The position numbers and the translations under genes were made by a program. From Planctomycetaceae bacterium (lineage in GTDB: Bacteria; Planctomycetota; Planctomycetia; Pirellulales; Thermoguttaceae): a DNA stretch of 5,501 nt. Location of the stretch: positions 1-5,501 of the forward strand of contig WRCR01000293.1 in NCBI GenBank assembly GCA_009783865.1, written 5' to 3'. The notes beneath the pieces were generated by a model. It saw nothing but the letters and a program-made list of their open reading frames with translations. It was not told where the DNA came from and made no database searches. Numbering within the stretch: position 1 is the stretch's first letter; each line of letters begins with the position of its first letter. This document shows positions 1-5,501 of this stretch, piece by piece.

Positions 1-1
1 C

Positions 2-1837
2 AACGAAGTAATGGTGCAGGCATGGGTAATGTCAACCGACAGAATGGTCGACCCCGATGTACTCGGAATGAACGGTTCCGCCCTCGCAGTCGCAATTTCG
101 CAACTGCCGTTCAATGGACCGCTGGCATCTGTCCGTATGGCATTTGTGAACGACCAATTTGTTGCCTTTCCGACTATGGATGAACTAGAAGAAAGCGAAC
201 TCGACTTAATCGTTTCCGGCAACCAGCAGAGCGTTTTGATGATTGAGGGCTTTGCCCGCGAAATGCCGGAAGATATAATGCTGGAAGCATTGGAAACGGC
301 TCATTCTTACATCAAGGAAATTACGGATTTGCAGGCGGAATTGATTCAACTGGTCAATCCGGTTCGTATGCAGTATGAAGTCCCGCCGACAAAAAAATTG
401 TACGAAGAACTCAAAGAAAAATACTACGACGCTTTCTATGCGGCAAAGCGGACCGTCGGCAAACTGAACCGCGCCGAAGTATGCGATGCTTTAAAGGCAA
501 AAGCAAAGGAAGAAGTGTTCGCACCAATTGCTGATTCTGCACCGGCAACAGATGAGGCGGCAGCACTTGACCCGCCGGTAAAGAAACCGGAATTTTCGCC
601 GGAACTTTTCGATATTGCCTGGCATCAACTCGAAGAACGGATAGTACGGGACCAGATTTTATCCGGTACAAGACCGGACGGACGATGCATGAAAGAAGTC
701 CGCAACATTGAATGCCGGACAAATGTTTTGCCCCGTGTTCACGGTTCGGCTTTGTTTCAGCGGGGTGAAACGCAGGCACTTGTTACCGTAACACTCGGCA
801 CCGCAAGAGACGAACAGCGGATTGAAGGACTCTTCGACGAATACGCAAAGCGGTTTATGCTTGACTATAATTTTCCAAGTTTTTCGGTTGGAGAATGCAA
901 GCCGAGCCGCGGTCCCGGCAGACGGGAATATGGTCACGGTGCATTGGCGGAGCGAAGCGTCAAGCCGGTTATTCCTTCTCCGGAAAAATTTCCTTATACG
1001 ATTCGTGTCATTTCCGACATTCTTGAGTCCAACGGTTCGAGTTCAATGGCATCGGTTTGCGGCGCAACGCTCGGTTTGATGGCAGCCGGTGTTCCGATAA
1101 CTAATCCGGTTGCGGGTATTTCCGTTGGTCTTGTGAAAGAAAGCGAAGACAAATGGGTTTTGATGACCGACATAATGGGCGATGAAGACCATTTCGGCGA
1201 TATGGATTTCAAGGTTGCCGGTACTCAAAACGGCATCACGGGAATTCAACTCGACTTGAAGATTGACGGCATTAACTTCGATATTATCAAAGCGACTCTT
1301 TCGCAAAGTCATGAAGCGAGAATCGGAATTCTCCGTGAAATGCTGACCGCAATTAAGAGACCGGCAAAGGAGATTTCGGCTTATGCGCCGCGCATGTTGA
1401 AAGTAAAGATTGCGCCGGATAAAATCGGGCTTCTCATCGGACCCGGCGGTAAAACAATTCGCGGAATTCAGGACCGCACCGGTGCGTCTATTGATATTGA
1501 AAATGACGGAACCGTCAACATTGCGTCTTTCAATGAAGCGTCAGCCCGCGCCGCTCTGGATGAAGTCAGTGCTTTGACCGGCAATGTCGAAATCGGCAAA
1601 GTGTACGAAGGACAGGTCACCAGCATTAAAGAGTTCGGCGTATTCATCGAACTTGTACCGGGACGCGACGGTCTGTGTCACATCAGTGAAATTTCCGATG
1701 AGTACATCGACAACATTCACAACGTTGTTAAAGTCGGCGACAGATTTAAGGTGAAAGTCGTTGCCGTTGACGACCAGGGCAGAATTAAATTGAGCCGAAA
1801 AGCCGCTCAAAGAGACGAGGCGAAGATGCAGGACTAA
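2..1837 (+). CDS. pnp: Polyribonucleotide nucleotidyltransferase (PNPase), 5'-truncated by the window edge
   Basis: PNPase degrades RNA 3' to 5' by phosphorolysis, releasing nucleoside diphosphates, and acts in the cytoplasm as a ring-shaped trimer. The frame is open from base 2, so about 108 N-terminal residues lie outside the window (compared with E. coli PNPase from memory). Numbering from the first complete codon (Asn, 2-4), I see the end of the first RNase PH domain with PFNGPLASVRMAFVNDQF, then a helical linker at about 90-215. The second, catalytic RNase PH domain (about 222-450) follows, with the phosphate-binding ESNGSSSMASVCG at 342-354. In GDEDHFGDMDFK, D396, D402 and K404 match E. 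coli D486, D492 and K494. Then come a KH domain with GPGGK at 480-484 and an S1 domain at about 532-600. All catalytic residues visible in this part are intact. The tail after S1 is short. The linker carries a Pro/Ala-rich insertion at 174-201. A terminator candidate follows the TAA. Confidence 0.98.
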   Translation, partial: NEVMVQAWVMSTDRMVDPDVLGMNGSALAVAISQLPFNGPLASVRMAFVNDQFVAFPTMDELEESELDLIVSGNQQSVLMIEGFAREMPEDIMLEALETAHSYIKEITDLQAELIQLVNPVRMQYEVPPTKKLYEELKEKYYDAFYAAKRTVGKLNRAEVCDALKAKAKEEVFAPIADSAPATDEAAALDPPVKKPEFSPELFDIAWHQLEERIVRDQILSGTRPDGRCMKEVRNIECRTNVLPRVHGSALFQRGETQALVTVTLGTARDEQRIEGLFDEYAKRFMLDYNFPSFSVGECKPSRGPGRREYGHGALAERSVKPVIPSPEKFPYTIRVISDILESNGSSSMASVCGATLGLMAAGVPITNPVAGISVGLVKESEDKWVLMTDIMGDEDHFGDMDFKVAGTQNGITGIQLDLKIDGINFDIIKATLSQSHEARIGILREMLTAIKRPAKEISAYAPRMLKVKIAPDKIGLLIGPGGKTIRGIQDRTGASIDIENDGTVNIASFNEASARAALDEVSALTGNVEIGKVYEGQVTSIKEFGVFIELVPGRDGLCHISEISDEYIDNIHNVVKVGDRFKVKVVAVDDQGRIKLSRKAAQRDEAKMQD

Positions 1838-1860
1838 TGTCTTTCTCGGAAGAAACATTT

Positions 1861-1896
1861 AGCCGGTACTCCGGCTTCCCTTTTTCCCATTTTTTC
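1861..1896 (+). terminator. Candidate intrinsic terminator after pnp
   Basis: A perfect 6-bp stem (AGCCGG at 1861-1866, CCGGCT at 1871-1876) with a TACT loop is followed by two T runs (1881-1885 and 1891-1895) interrupted by CCCA. It lies 23 bases after the pnp stop and ends only 11 bases before the argB ATG. The stem is short but GC-rich. The broken T tract makes it a moderate rather than strong terminator, and partial read-through into argB is possible. Confidence 0.6.
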
Positions 1897-1907
1897 ATAA
1901 TACTCCG

Positions 1908-2804
1908 ATGATGAAACAAGCGATGGAAAAAGCCGATGTGCTGATTGAGGCGATGAAGTGGATTCGTCAGCATCGAGGCACGATTACTGTTATAAAAGTC
2001 GGCGGCAGTTTAATGGAGGACTCTGCTGCGATGATGCACACGCTTCTCGACATCGTTTTTATGGAAACGGTGGGAATGAAGCCCGTTTTAGTTCACGGCG
2101 GCGGTGCAGCAATCAGCACAGCGATGAGCAGCGCGGGCATTGAACCCCGTTTCGTTCAAGGGCGGCGTTATACCGATGACGCTTCGCTGGAAATCGTAAA
2201 GAACGTTCTCGGCAAGGAAATTTGCTGCGGTTTAGCCGAACAAATAAGAACTTTCGGCGGACAAGCGCAGCCGTTGAGCGTTTGTTTTGATTCCAACGTT
2301 CTTTATGGAGAAAAGTTGTTTCTCGAAGACGAAAACAAGAATCAGATTGACCTGGGACTTGTCGGAACGGTTACCCGTGTTGATACCAGTGAGATTTTAT
2401 ACCTTTGCGATAGGGGTATTGTGCCGGTAATTCCTTCGATTGCTCTCATGGAAGACGGCAGCGGTCAAGCGTTGAACATCAATGCCGATACAGCCGCTAC
2501 TGCGATTGCGAAGGAATTGCACGCCGAAAAACTTGTCTATGTCAGCGAAGTGAACGGGGTTAGAACCGACCCGAATGACCCGAATTCGATGATTGATTCT
2601 ATCACGGCGGAAAAGGCGCGTGAAATGCTTGCATCCGGCTGTATTGTCGGGGGAATGATTCCGAAAATCCAAGCGTGTCTTGAAACGCTGGAGCGCGGTG
2701 TTCAGAAGATTCACATTATCAATGGTCGGCTGCGTCATTCGCTTCTGCTGGAAATCTTCACCAGTTTGGGTGTCGGTACGGAAATTACGCAGGATGCTAG
2801 ATAG
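1908..2804 (+). CDS. argB: Acetylglutamate kinase (N-acetyl-L-glutamate 5-phosphotransferase)
   Basis: ArgB phosphorylates N-acetylglutamate with ATP, the second step of the acetylated arginine/ornithine pathway, in the cytoplasm. The 298-residue product shows the amino acid kinase fold from end to end: VIKVGGS with K30, HGGG at 63-66, substrate-binding GRRYTD at 85-90 (R87), NINADTAATA with N192 and D194, YVSEVNGV at 211-218, and GGMIPK with K253. The N-terminal helix before the first strand (residues about 5-22) and the C-terminal HSLLLEIFTSLGVGTEI are marks of the longer, arginine-inhibited hexameric type, so feedback inhibition by arginine is likely (inference). Two ATG codons stand in tandem at 1908 and 1911, and a third at 1923 (Met6) would still keep the N-helix. 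None has a Shine-Dalgarno sequence. I keep 1908 as the longest start, but the exact start is uncertain by up to five codons. Confidence 0.97.
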   Translation: MMKQAMEKADVLIEAMKWIRQHRGTITVIKVGGSLMEDSAAMMHTLLDIVFMETVGMKPVLVHGGGAAISTAMSSAGIEPRFVQGRRYTDDASLEIVKNVLGKEICCGLAEQIRTFGGQAQPLSVCFDSNVLYGEKLFLEDENKNQIDLGLVGTVTRVDTSEILYLCDRGIVPVIPSIALMEDGSGQALNINADTAATAIAKELHAEKLVYVSEVNGVRTDPNDPNSMIDSITAEKAREMLASGCIVGGMIPKIQACLETLERGVQKIHIINGRLRHSLLLEIFTSLGVGTEITQDAR

Positions 2805-2838
2805 TGAACTTGTTCCATAAAACGTGTATAATAGTTCA
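2804..2838 (+). promoter_or_regulatory. Possible promoter with small inverted repeats ahead of the membrane-protein gene
   Basis: TATAAT, a perfect -10 consensus, lies at 2827-2832 and would start transcription near 2839, about 43 bases before the next gene. No good -35 box exists at normal spacing: TTGTTC at 2810-2815 is only 11 bases away. Two inverted repeats overlap this spot: GAAC-TT-GTTC at 2806-2815, and TGAACT (2805-2810) paired with AGTTCA (2832-2837) bracketing the -10. Such an arrangement could be an operator or could be chance. The gap sits directly after argB, so the downstream gene could also be read through from argB. Confidence 0.35.
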
Positions 2839-2870
2839 TTGGAATTTTCGAATAACATCACCTATTCCAT

Positions 2871-2876
2871 AGGAGA
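2871..2876 (+). promoter_or_regulatory. Ribosome binding site of the membrane-protein gene
   Basis: AGGAGA lies five bases before the ATG at 2882. It is the clearest Shine-Dalgarno sequence in the window and fixes the start of the downstream gene. argB and folK show nothing comparable. Confidence 0.75.
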
Positions 2877-2881
2877 CCGCA

Positions 2882-3856
2882 ATGGAAAAGTTTGCCAGTA
2901 TGTCGGTTGAGTTTCAAGCCGGTGCGGCTTGCGCAGTTTTCTTTCTTCTGCTGACCTTCATTCTGCTGTATCTCAAACGGGGAATAGCAATGCAGGGAGC
3001 GTTATTGTTTTCCCTTGTGTCATGTTTGGTTCCTTGTCATTTCTATATTTTGCAGACTTTTGTCATATATTTCTTTCTTTGGGGTTTCTTAATGAAGCAA
3101 TACACCAAACTATTGGTGAGAGAGCAACTCCAAAAGGAATGGCAGGTTTATCTATCGGACTACGAAGTGGTTCCTGCCGACCCGCTGGAATTTACCTGGC
3201 TTGATATCGAAGTGTATGATTCAAAACAGCGCGAACTGGAAGAACTAGGATTTCATAAGATTCGTGATTCAGAACTGCCGCACGTTTCACGGGCGTTTCC
3301 TGAAACCCGCCACTTTTGCCGATGTATGCTGAATGCTGAAGGTGATATTTCCGCCGATATTATTCAAATACGGGTTGTTAAACCGAAAAATGATTTTGAA
3401 CGCGGTATAGATGCACGTATAGTATCCTTTGCTTCTGAATTTTCTGACGGAACATTTCTCGAAACGGCAAATGCGTTGGGAATCAATCCGATTCAGGAAG
3501 TTGAAGGAATTACATTTCAGCAATTTATGCCGGATACTCCGCTTGAGGAACTTCTTGATTTGCACGAGTCAGAAATTGAAGAGATTTGTTCCAACCGCAA
3601 TGTTGAAATCCGTGTTTTTCATACGCCGCAGGAAATTACGGCAGCCGGTGAGCGGGAATTTTTGTTACTCCGGGAAGACCGCAGGAAAAAAGGCGGTTTC
3701 ACTGAAAAAGAAAGCAGAATAAATCGTCTTCAAATGGGGGAGAATGCTTCTGACCCCGGAGTTATAGCGTATCATAAGGAATACGATAGACAGGTGCGGA
3801 AACTAGCGCGGAAAGAGCACAAGAAAAAGAATAGCGGCACGTTTGACGATTTATAA
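2882..3856 (+). CDS. Unrecognised membrane-anchored protein, 324 residues
   Basis: I do not recognise this protein and assign no function. It opens with a hydrophobic helix at about 13-31, a K32-R33 turn, then a second long hydrophobic run at about 39-71 that could be one long or two short membrane helices, followed by basic residues K72, K76 and R80. This is an integral membrane anchor rather than a cleaved signal peptide. Residues about 85-324 are soluble and mixed alpha/beta. They include ELEELGFHKI at 118-127, two cysteines (C146, C148), an ASEFSDGTFLET block at 184-195, an acidic LEELLDLHESEIEEI helix at 221-235 and a very basic tail (RKLARKEHKKK, about 306-316). The pattern of a 'GF' helix, then 'F.DGT.L.T', then 'LL.LH' resembles conserved hypothetical proteins I loosely recall, but I cannot name a family. 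The ATG is well supported by AGGAGA. cutA follows closely and may be co-transcribed. Orientation of the soluble part is unclear because the number of helices is unclear. Confidence 0.85.
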   Translation: MEKFASMSVEFQAGAACAVFFLLLTFILLYLKRGIAMQGALLFSLVSCLVPCHFYILQTFVIYFFLWGFLMKQYTKLLVREQLQKEWQVYLSDYEVVPADPLEFTWLDIEVYDSKQRELEELGFHKIRDSELPHVSRAFPETRHFCRCMLNAEGDISADIIQIRVVKPKNDFERGIDARIVSFASEFSDGTFLETANALGINPIQEVEGITFQQFMPDTPLEELLDLHESEIEEICSNRNVEIRVFHTPQEITAAGEREFLLLREDRRKKGGFTEKESRINRLQMGENASDPGVIAYHKEYDRQVRKLARKEHKKKNSGTFDDL

Positions 3857-3877
3857 CAATAACCGGTGACTAGAGTT

Positions 3878-4201
3878 ATGTCCGCTCCGTCTTATATTCA
3901 GGTACAAATCACGTTTCCTTCGGAAGCATCGGCGAATGCTGTTGCGGAGAAGTTGGTCGCCAAACGTTTAGCCGCTTGTGCGCAGATTTTGGGACCGCTC
4001 AAGAGTATTTATACTTGGAAAGGCAAGACGGAACATTCCAGTGAATTGCTTTTGTTAGCGAAGACAAGAGCGGAGTTATTTGATTTGCTTGTCGAAGCAG
4101 TCCGCGAAGAGCATCCATACGAATGTCCGCAGATAGTTGCTTTGCCGCTCTTTGCAGGCAGCGGAGATTATCTTGCGTGGATTGATGAGCAGACACGCTA
4201 A
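3878..4201 (+). CDS. cutA: CutA family protein (divalent-cation tolerance protein)
   Basis: CutA proteins are small, very stable cytoplasmic trimers with a ferredoxin-like fold. They were named for copper/divalent-cation tolerance in E. coli, but their molecular role remains unsettled. The product (107 residues from this ATG, close to the E. coli length of 112) carries the family's conserved stretches in order: AEKLVAKRLAACAQI, SIYTWKGK, ELLLLAKT, REEHPYECPQIVALP and the C-terminal DYLAWIDE. The family is recognised from these motifs along the full length. I chose the ATG at 3878 because a GGTGA sequence stands eight bases upstream. An in-frame GTG at 3866 would add four residues (MTRV) but has no ribosome binding site. 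The gene lies 21 bases after the membrane-protein gene on the same strand, and its TAA overlaps the TAG of convergent folK. Confidence 0.93.
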   Translation: MSAPSYIQVQITFPSEASANAVAEKLVAKRLAACAQILGPLKSIYTWKGKTEHSSELLLLAKTRAELFDLLVEAVREEHPYECPQIVALPLFAGSGDYLAWIDEQTR

Positions 4202-4659
4202 CACAGCAATTCAAAATGCTGCCGTATCGTCAAGTTGCTGACGGGATGAATCCAATCCGGTGCAATTTCACCGGCAGGCAAAAGAACAAATTCGCGGTTC
4301 AACATTTCTTTATGCGGAATAATGAGTTTCGGCGTTTCAATAACTTCGTTTTCGTAAAGCAAAATGTCGATGTCGAGTGTTCTCGCTCCCCAGCGTTCTT
4401 TTCGGATTCTGCCGAATTGAAGTTCGATTGCTTGCAGTTGCTTGAGTAATTCCTGCGGACTGCTCCGGGTCTTGATAATACCAGCGGCATTAAGATAATC
4501 CGGCTGACCGACTGGTCCGCCGACCGGCTTGGTTTCGTAGAGTCCGCTGACGCAGACAAGTTCCGTGTCCGGCAATTTGCCGATTTCAATGTAAGCGTTT
4601 TCCAGCGTTTGCCGCCGGTCTCCCAAATTGGAACCGAAAGCGAGTAAAACGGATTTCAT
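4198..4659 (-). CDS. folK: 2-amino-4-hydroxy-6-hydroxymethyldihydropteridine pyrophosphokinase (HPPK)
   Basis: HPPK transfers pyrophosphate from ATP to 6-hydroxymethyl-7,8-dihydropterin, the step just before dihydropteroate synthase in folate biosynthesis; it is cytoplasmic. The 153-residue product is of usual single-domain length. It has GSNLGDR at 9-15, the pterin-side ETKPVGGPVGQPDYLNA at 42-58, and FGRIRKERWGARTLDIDILLY at 82-102 in which D96 and D98 are the Mg-binding aspartates. IPHKEMLNREFVLLP at 114-128 completes the family signature. No dihydroneopterin aldolase or dihydropteroate synthase domain is fused to it. The start ATG (complement of 4657-4659) lacks a Shine-Dalgarno sequence, and a hairpin lies just upstream on the mRNA. 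It follows tsaD by 42 bases on the same strand, so co-transcription is likely. Its stop overlaps the cutA stop. Confidence 0.96.
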   Translation of the reverse strand: MKSVLLAFGSNLGDRRQTLENAYIEIGKLPDTELVCVSGLYETKPVGGPVGQPDYLNAAGIIKTRSSPQELLKQLQAIELQFGRIRKERWGARTLDIDILLYENEVIETPKLIIPHKEMLNREFVLLPAGEIAPDWIHPVSNLTIRQHFELLC

Positions 4660-4670
4660 AATTGTATTTT

Positions 4671-4688
4671 CGCAATCGGATGATTGCG
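4671..4688. other. Perfect 7-bp hairpin between tsaD and folK
   Basis: CGCAATC (4671-4677) and GATTGCG (4682-4688) form a perfect stem around a four-base loop. Read on the minus strand it lies after the tsaD stop and 11 bases before the folK ATG, followed by AAAATACAATT. No T tract follows it on either strand, so it is not a classic terminator. It could shape the folK ribosome loading region or the end of the tsaD message, or be fortuitous. Confidence 0.5.
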
Positions 4689-4701
4689 GCTCTGTGTCGT
4701 G

Positions 4702-5501
4702 TTATCGCAGCAATCCGGGAAAGATGTCCAAATCTAGCGGTTCAAACATTCCCGCTTTGTACCGCTCTAACGCTATTGCACCCATTACTGCATTGTCAGT
4801 ACAAAGTTCAAACGGCGCAATGAAAAGTTGAAACTGTTCTCTTTCGGCAGCGTCCTGCATCTTTTCACGAAACCGTTTGTTTGCTGCGACTCCGCCGCCG
4901 ATGCAAAGCGTTCTCTCGTTATAATGTTTCATTGCTTGAACTGTCTTGCCGACCAAGCAATCGACTGCCGCTTCTTGAAACGATGCCGCTATGTCAGCGA
5001 TTTCCTGTTCCGGCAATGCGGCCGCAATCTTCGCAGGTTCTTTTTCCTTCCCTTGACCAGCGAGCATATAACGGACTGCCGTTTTCAATCCGCTGAAACT
5101 GAATTCCATGCGTGCCGGTTCATCCAGCAAAGAGCGCGGAAAAGCGTATTTCTTCGGATTGCCTTTTTCTGCCGCTTTTTGAATTGAGGGACCGCCGGGA
5201 TAAGACAGATTCAACATTGCGGCAACTTTATCAAATGCTTCGCCGGCAGCGTCATCAATTGTTCCGCCGAGAGAAGTAAAGTCCAGCGGCGTTTCGCAAT
5301 GATACAAACTCGAATGACCGCCGCTGACTATCAAACCGATGCAAGGAAACACTTCTTTCTTAAAAGCAATTTTGCAGGCGTAGATATGCGCTTGAAGATG
5401 ATTGACGGCAATGAGCGGTTTATCCAAGACGGCACAAAGTGTTTTCGCGGCGGCTAATCCGACAAGCAGCGAACCGGCTAGTCCGGGAGTGTTGGCGACT
5501 G
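4702..5501 (-). CDS. tsaD: tRNA N6-adenosine threonylcarbamoyltransferase TsaD, N-terminus beyond the window
   Basis: TsaD, with TsaB/TsaE partners, transfers the threonylcarbamoyl group to A37 of tRNAs reading ANN codons, giving t6A. The frame is open to the right edge (265 complete codons visible), so there is no start here and about 77 N-terminal residues are missing compared with E. coli. Numbering from the first complete codon (complement of 5497-5499), visible motifs are TPGLAGSLLVG at 4-14, the metal-binding H34-LQA-H38, VSGGHSSLYH, GGTIDDAAGEAFDKVAAML, the FSFSGLKTAV block, GGGVAANKRFREKM, and CTDNAVMGA with D235 as the third metal ligand (E. coli H111, H115 and D300 by family comparison). 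All recognisable metal and substrate residues are intact. The stop is TAA at 4702-4704. folK follows on the same strand. Confidence 0.97.
   Translation of the reverse strand, partial: VANTPGLAGSLLVGLAAAKTLCAVLDKPLIAVNHLQAHIYACKIAFKKEVFPCIGLIVSGGHSSLYHCETPLDFTSLGGTIDDAAGEAFDKVAAMLNLSYPGGPSIQKAAEKGNPKKYAFPRSLLDEPARMEFSFSGLKTAVRYMLAGQGKEKEPAKIAAALPEQEIADIAASFQEAAVDCLVGKTVQAMKHYNERTLCIGGGVAANKRFREKMQDAAEREQFQLFIAPFELCTDNAVMGAIALERYKAGMFEPLDLDIFPGLLR

Noticed and set aside
11..13. ATG as the start of pnp
   Set aside because: It aligns with the interior of the first RNase PH domain; the frame is open to the window edge and the N-terminal third of that fold would be missing.
1541..1858. 105-codon minus-strand open frame opposite the KH/S1 end of pnp
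   Set aside because: It is antisense to strongly conserved pnp sequence and has a low-complexity translation without any family motif.
2810..2832. TTGTTC and TATAAT as a standard sigma-70 promoter pair
   Set aside because: The spacing is 11 bases, far below the usual 16-18, so the pair cannot be a conventional -35/-10 set.
2397..2861. 154-codon open frame on the minus strand over the 3' half of argB
   Set aside because: It lies almost wholly opposite a clear argB reading frame, has no recognisable domain and is explained by codon bias of the real gene.
3866..3868. GTG as the cutA start
   Set aside because: It adds only four residues, has no ribosome binding site, and the GTG itself overlaps the GGTGA that best serves the ATG at 3878.
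4828..5187. 119-codon plus-strand open frame opposite tsaD
   Set aside because: The minus strand encodes intact TsaD motifs throughout; the plus-strand translation is Cys/Phe/Arg-rich noise typical of antisense reading.
5425..5427. TTG as a possible start codon of tsaD
   Set aside because: The frame stays open upstream and encodes the conserved TPGLAGSLLVG segment of TsaD, so this TTG is an internal leucine and the gene continues past the window edge.

Overview
This is an ordinary bacterial chromosomal window of core housekeeping genes. I found no mobile element, CRISPR array, tRNA, rRNA or toxin/defence cassette, and no clear evidence of a new multi-gene system. The protein sequences point to a Planctomycetota-like bacterium. 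PNPase has a YNFPSFSVGECKPSRGPGRRE-type RNase PH block, and acetylglutamate kinase has GRRYTDD and NGRLRHSLLLEIF, both of which I associate from memory with Pirellulales-type planctomycetes. The moderate G+C would fit a host-associated or anaerobic lineage better than the high-G+C free-living ones. This taxonomic reading is an inference from recall, not a search result.

Layout, left to right. (1) Bases 2-1837, plus strand: the last ~611 codons of pnp (polynucleotide phosphorylase), with the N-terminus outside the window. A short hairpin/T-rich terminator candidate follows. (2) 1908-2804, plus: argB, N-acetylglutamate kinase of the long, probably arginine-regulated type. (3) A 77-base gap holds a -10-like TATAAT, small inverted repeats and a good ribosome binding site. 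(4) 2882-3856, plus: an unrecognised protein with N-terminal membrane segments and a ~250-residue soluble part. (5) 3878-4201, plus: cutA. (6) 4198-4659, minus: folK, whose stop codon overlaps the cutA stop codon. (7) 4702-5501, minus: tsaD, running off the right edge, so its N-terminus is missing. Transcription converges at 4198-4201.

The genes serve different core processes: RNA turnover (pnp), arginine biosynthesis (argB), folate biosynthesis (folK) and tRNA t6A modification (tsaD), plus the poorly understood CutA. The tsaD-folK pair, 42 bases apart on one strand, is probably co-transcribed. The unknown membrane gene and cutA are 21 bases apart (or 9 if cutA starts at the upstream GTG) and may also form a unit. 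The points most worth a second look are the unknown membrane protein and its upstream region, the argB start with no visible ribosome binding site, and the overlapping convergent stops of cutA and folK.
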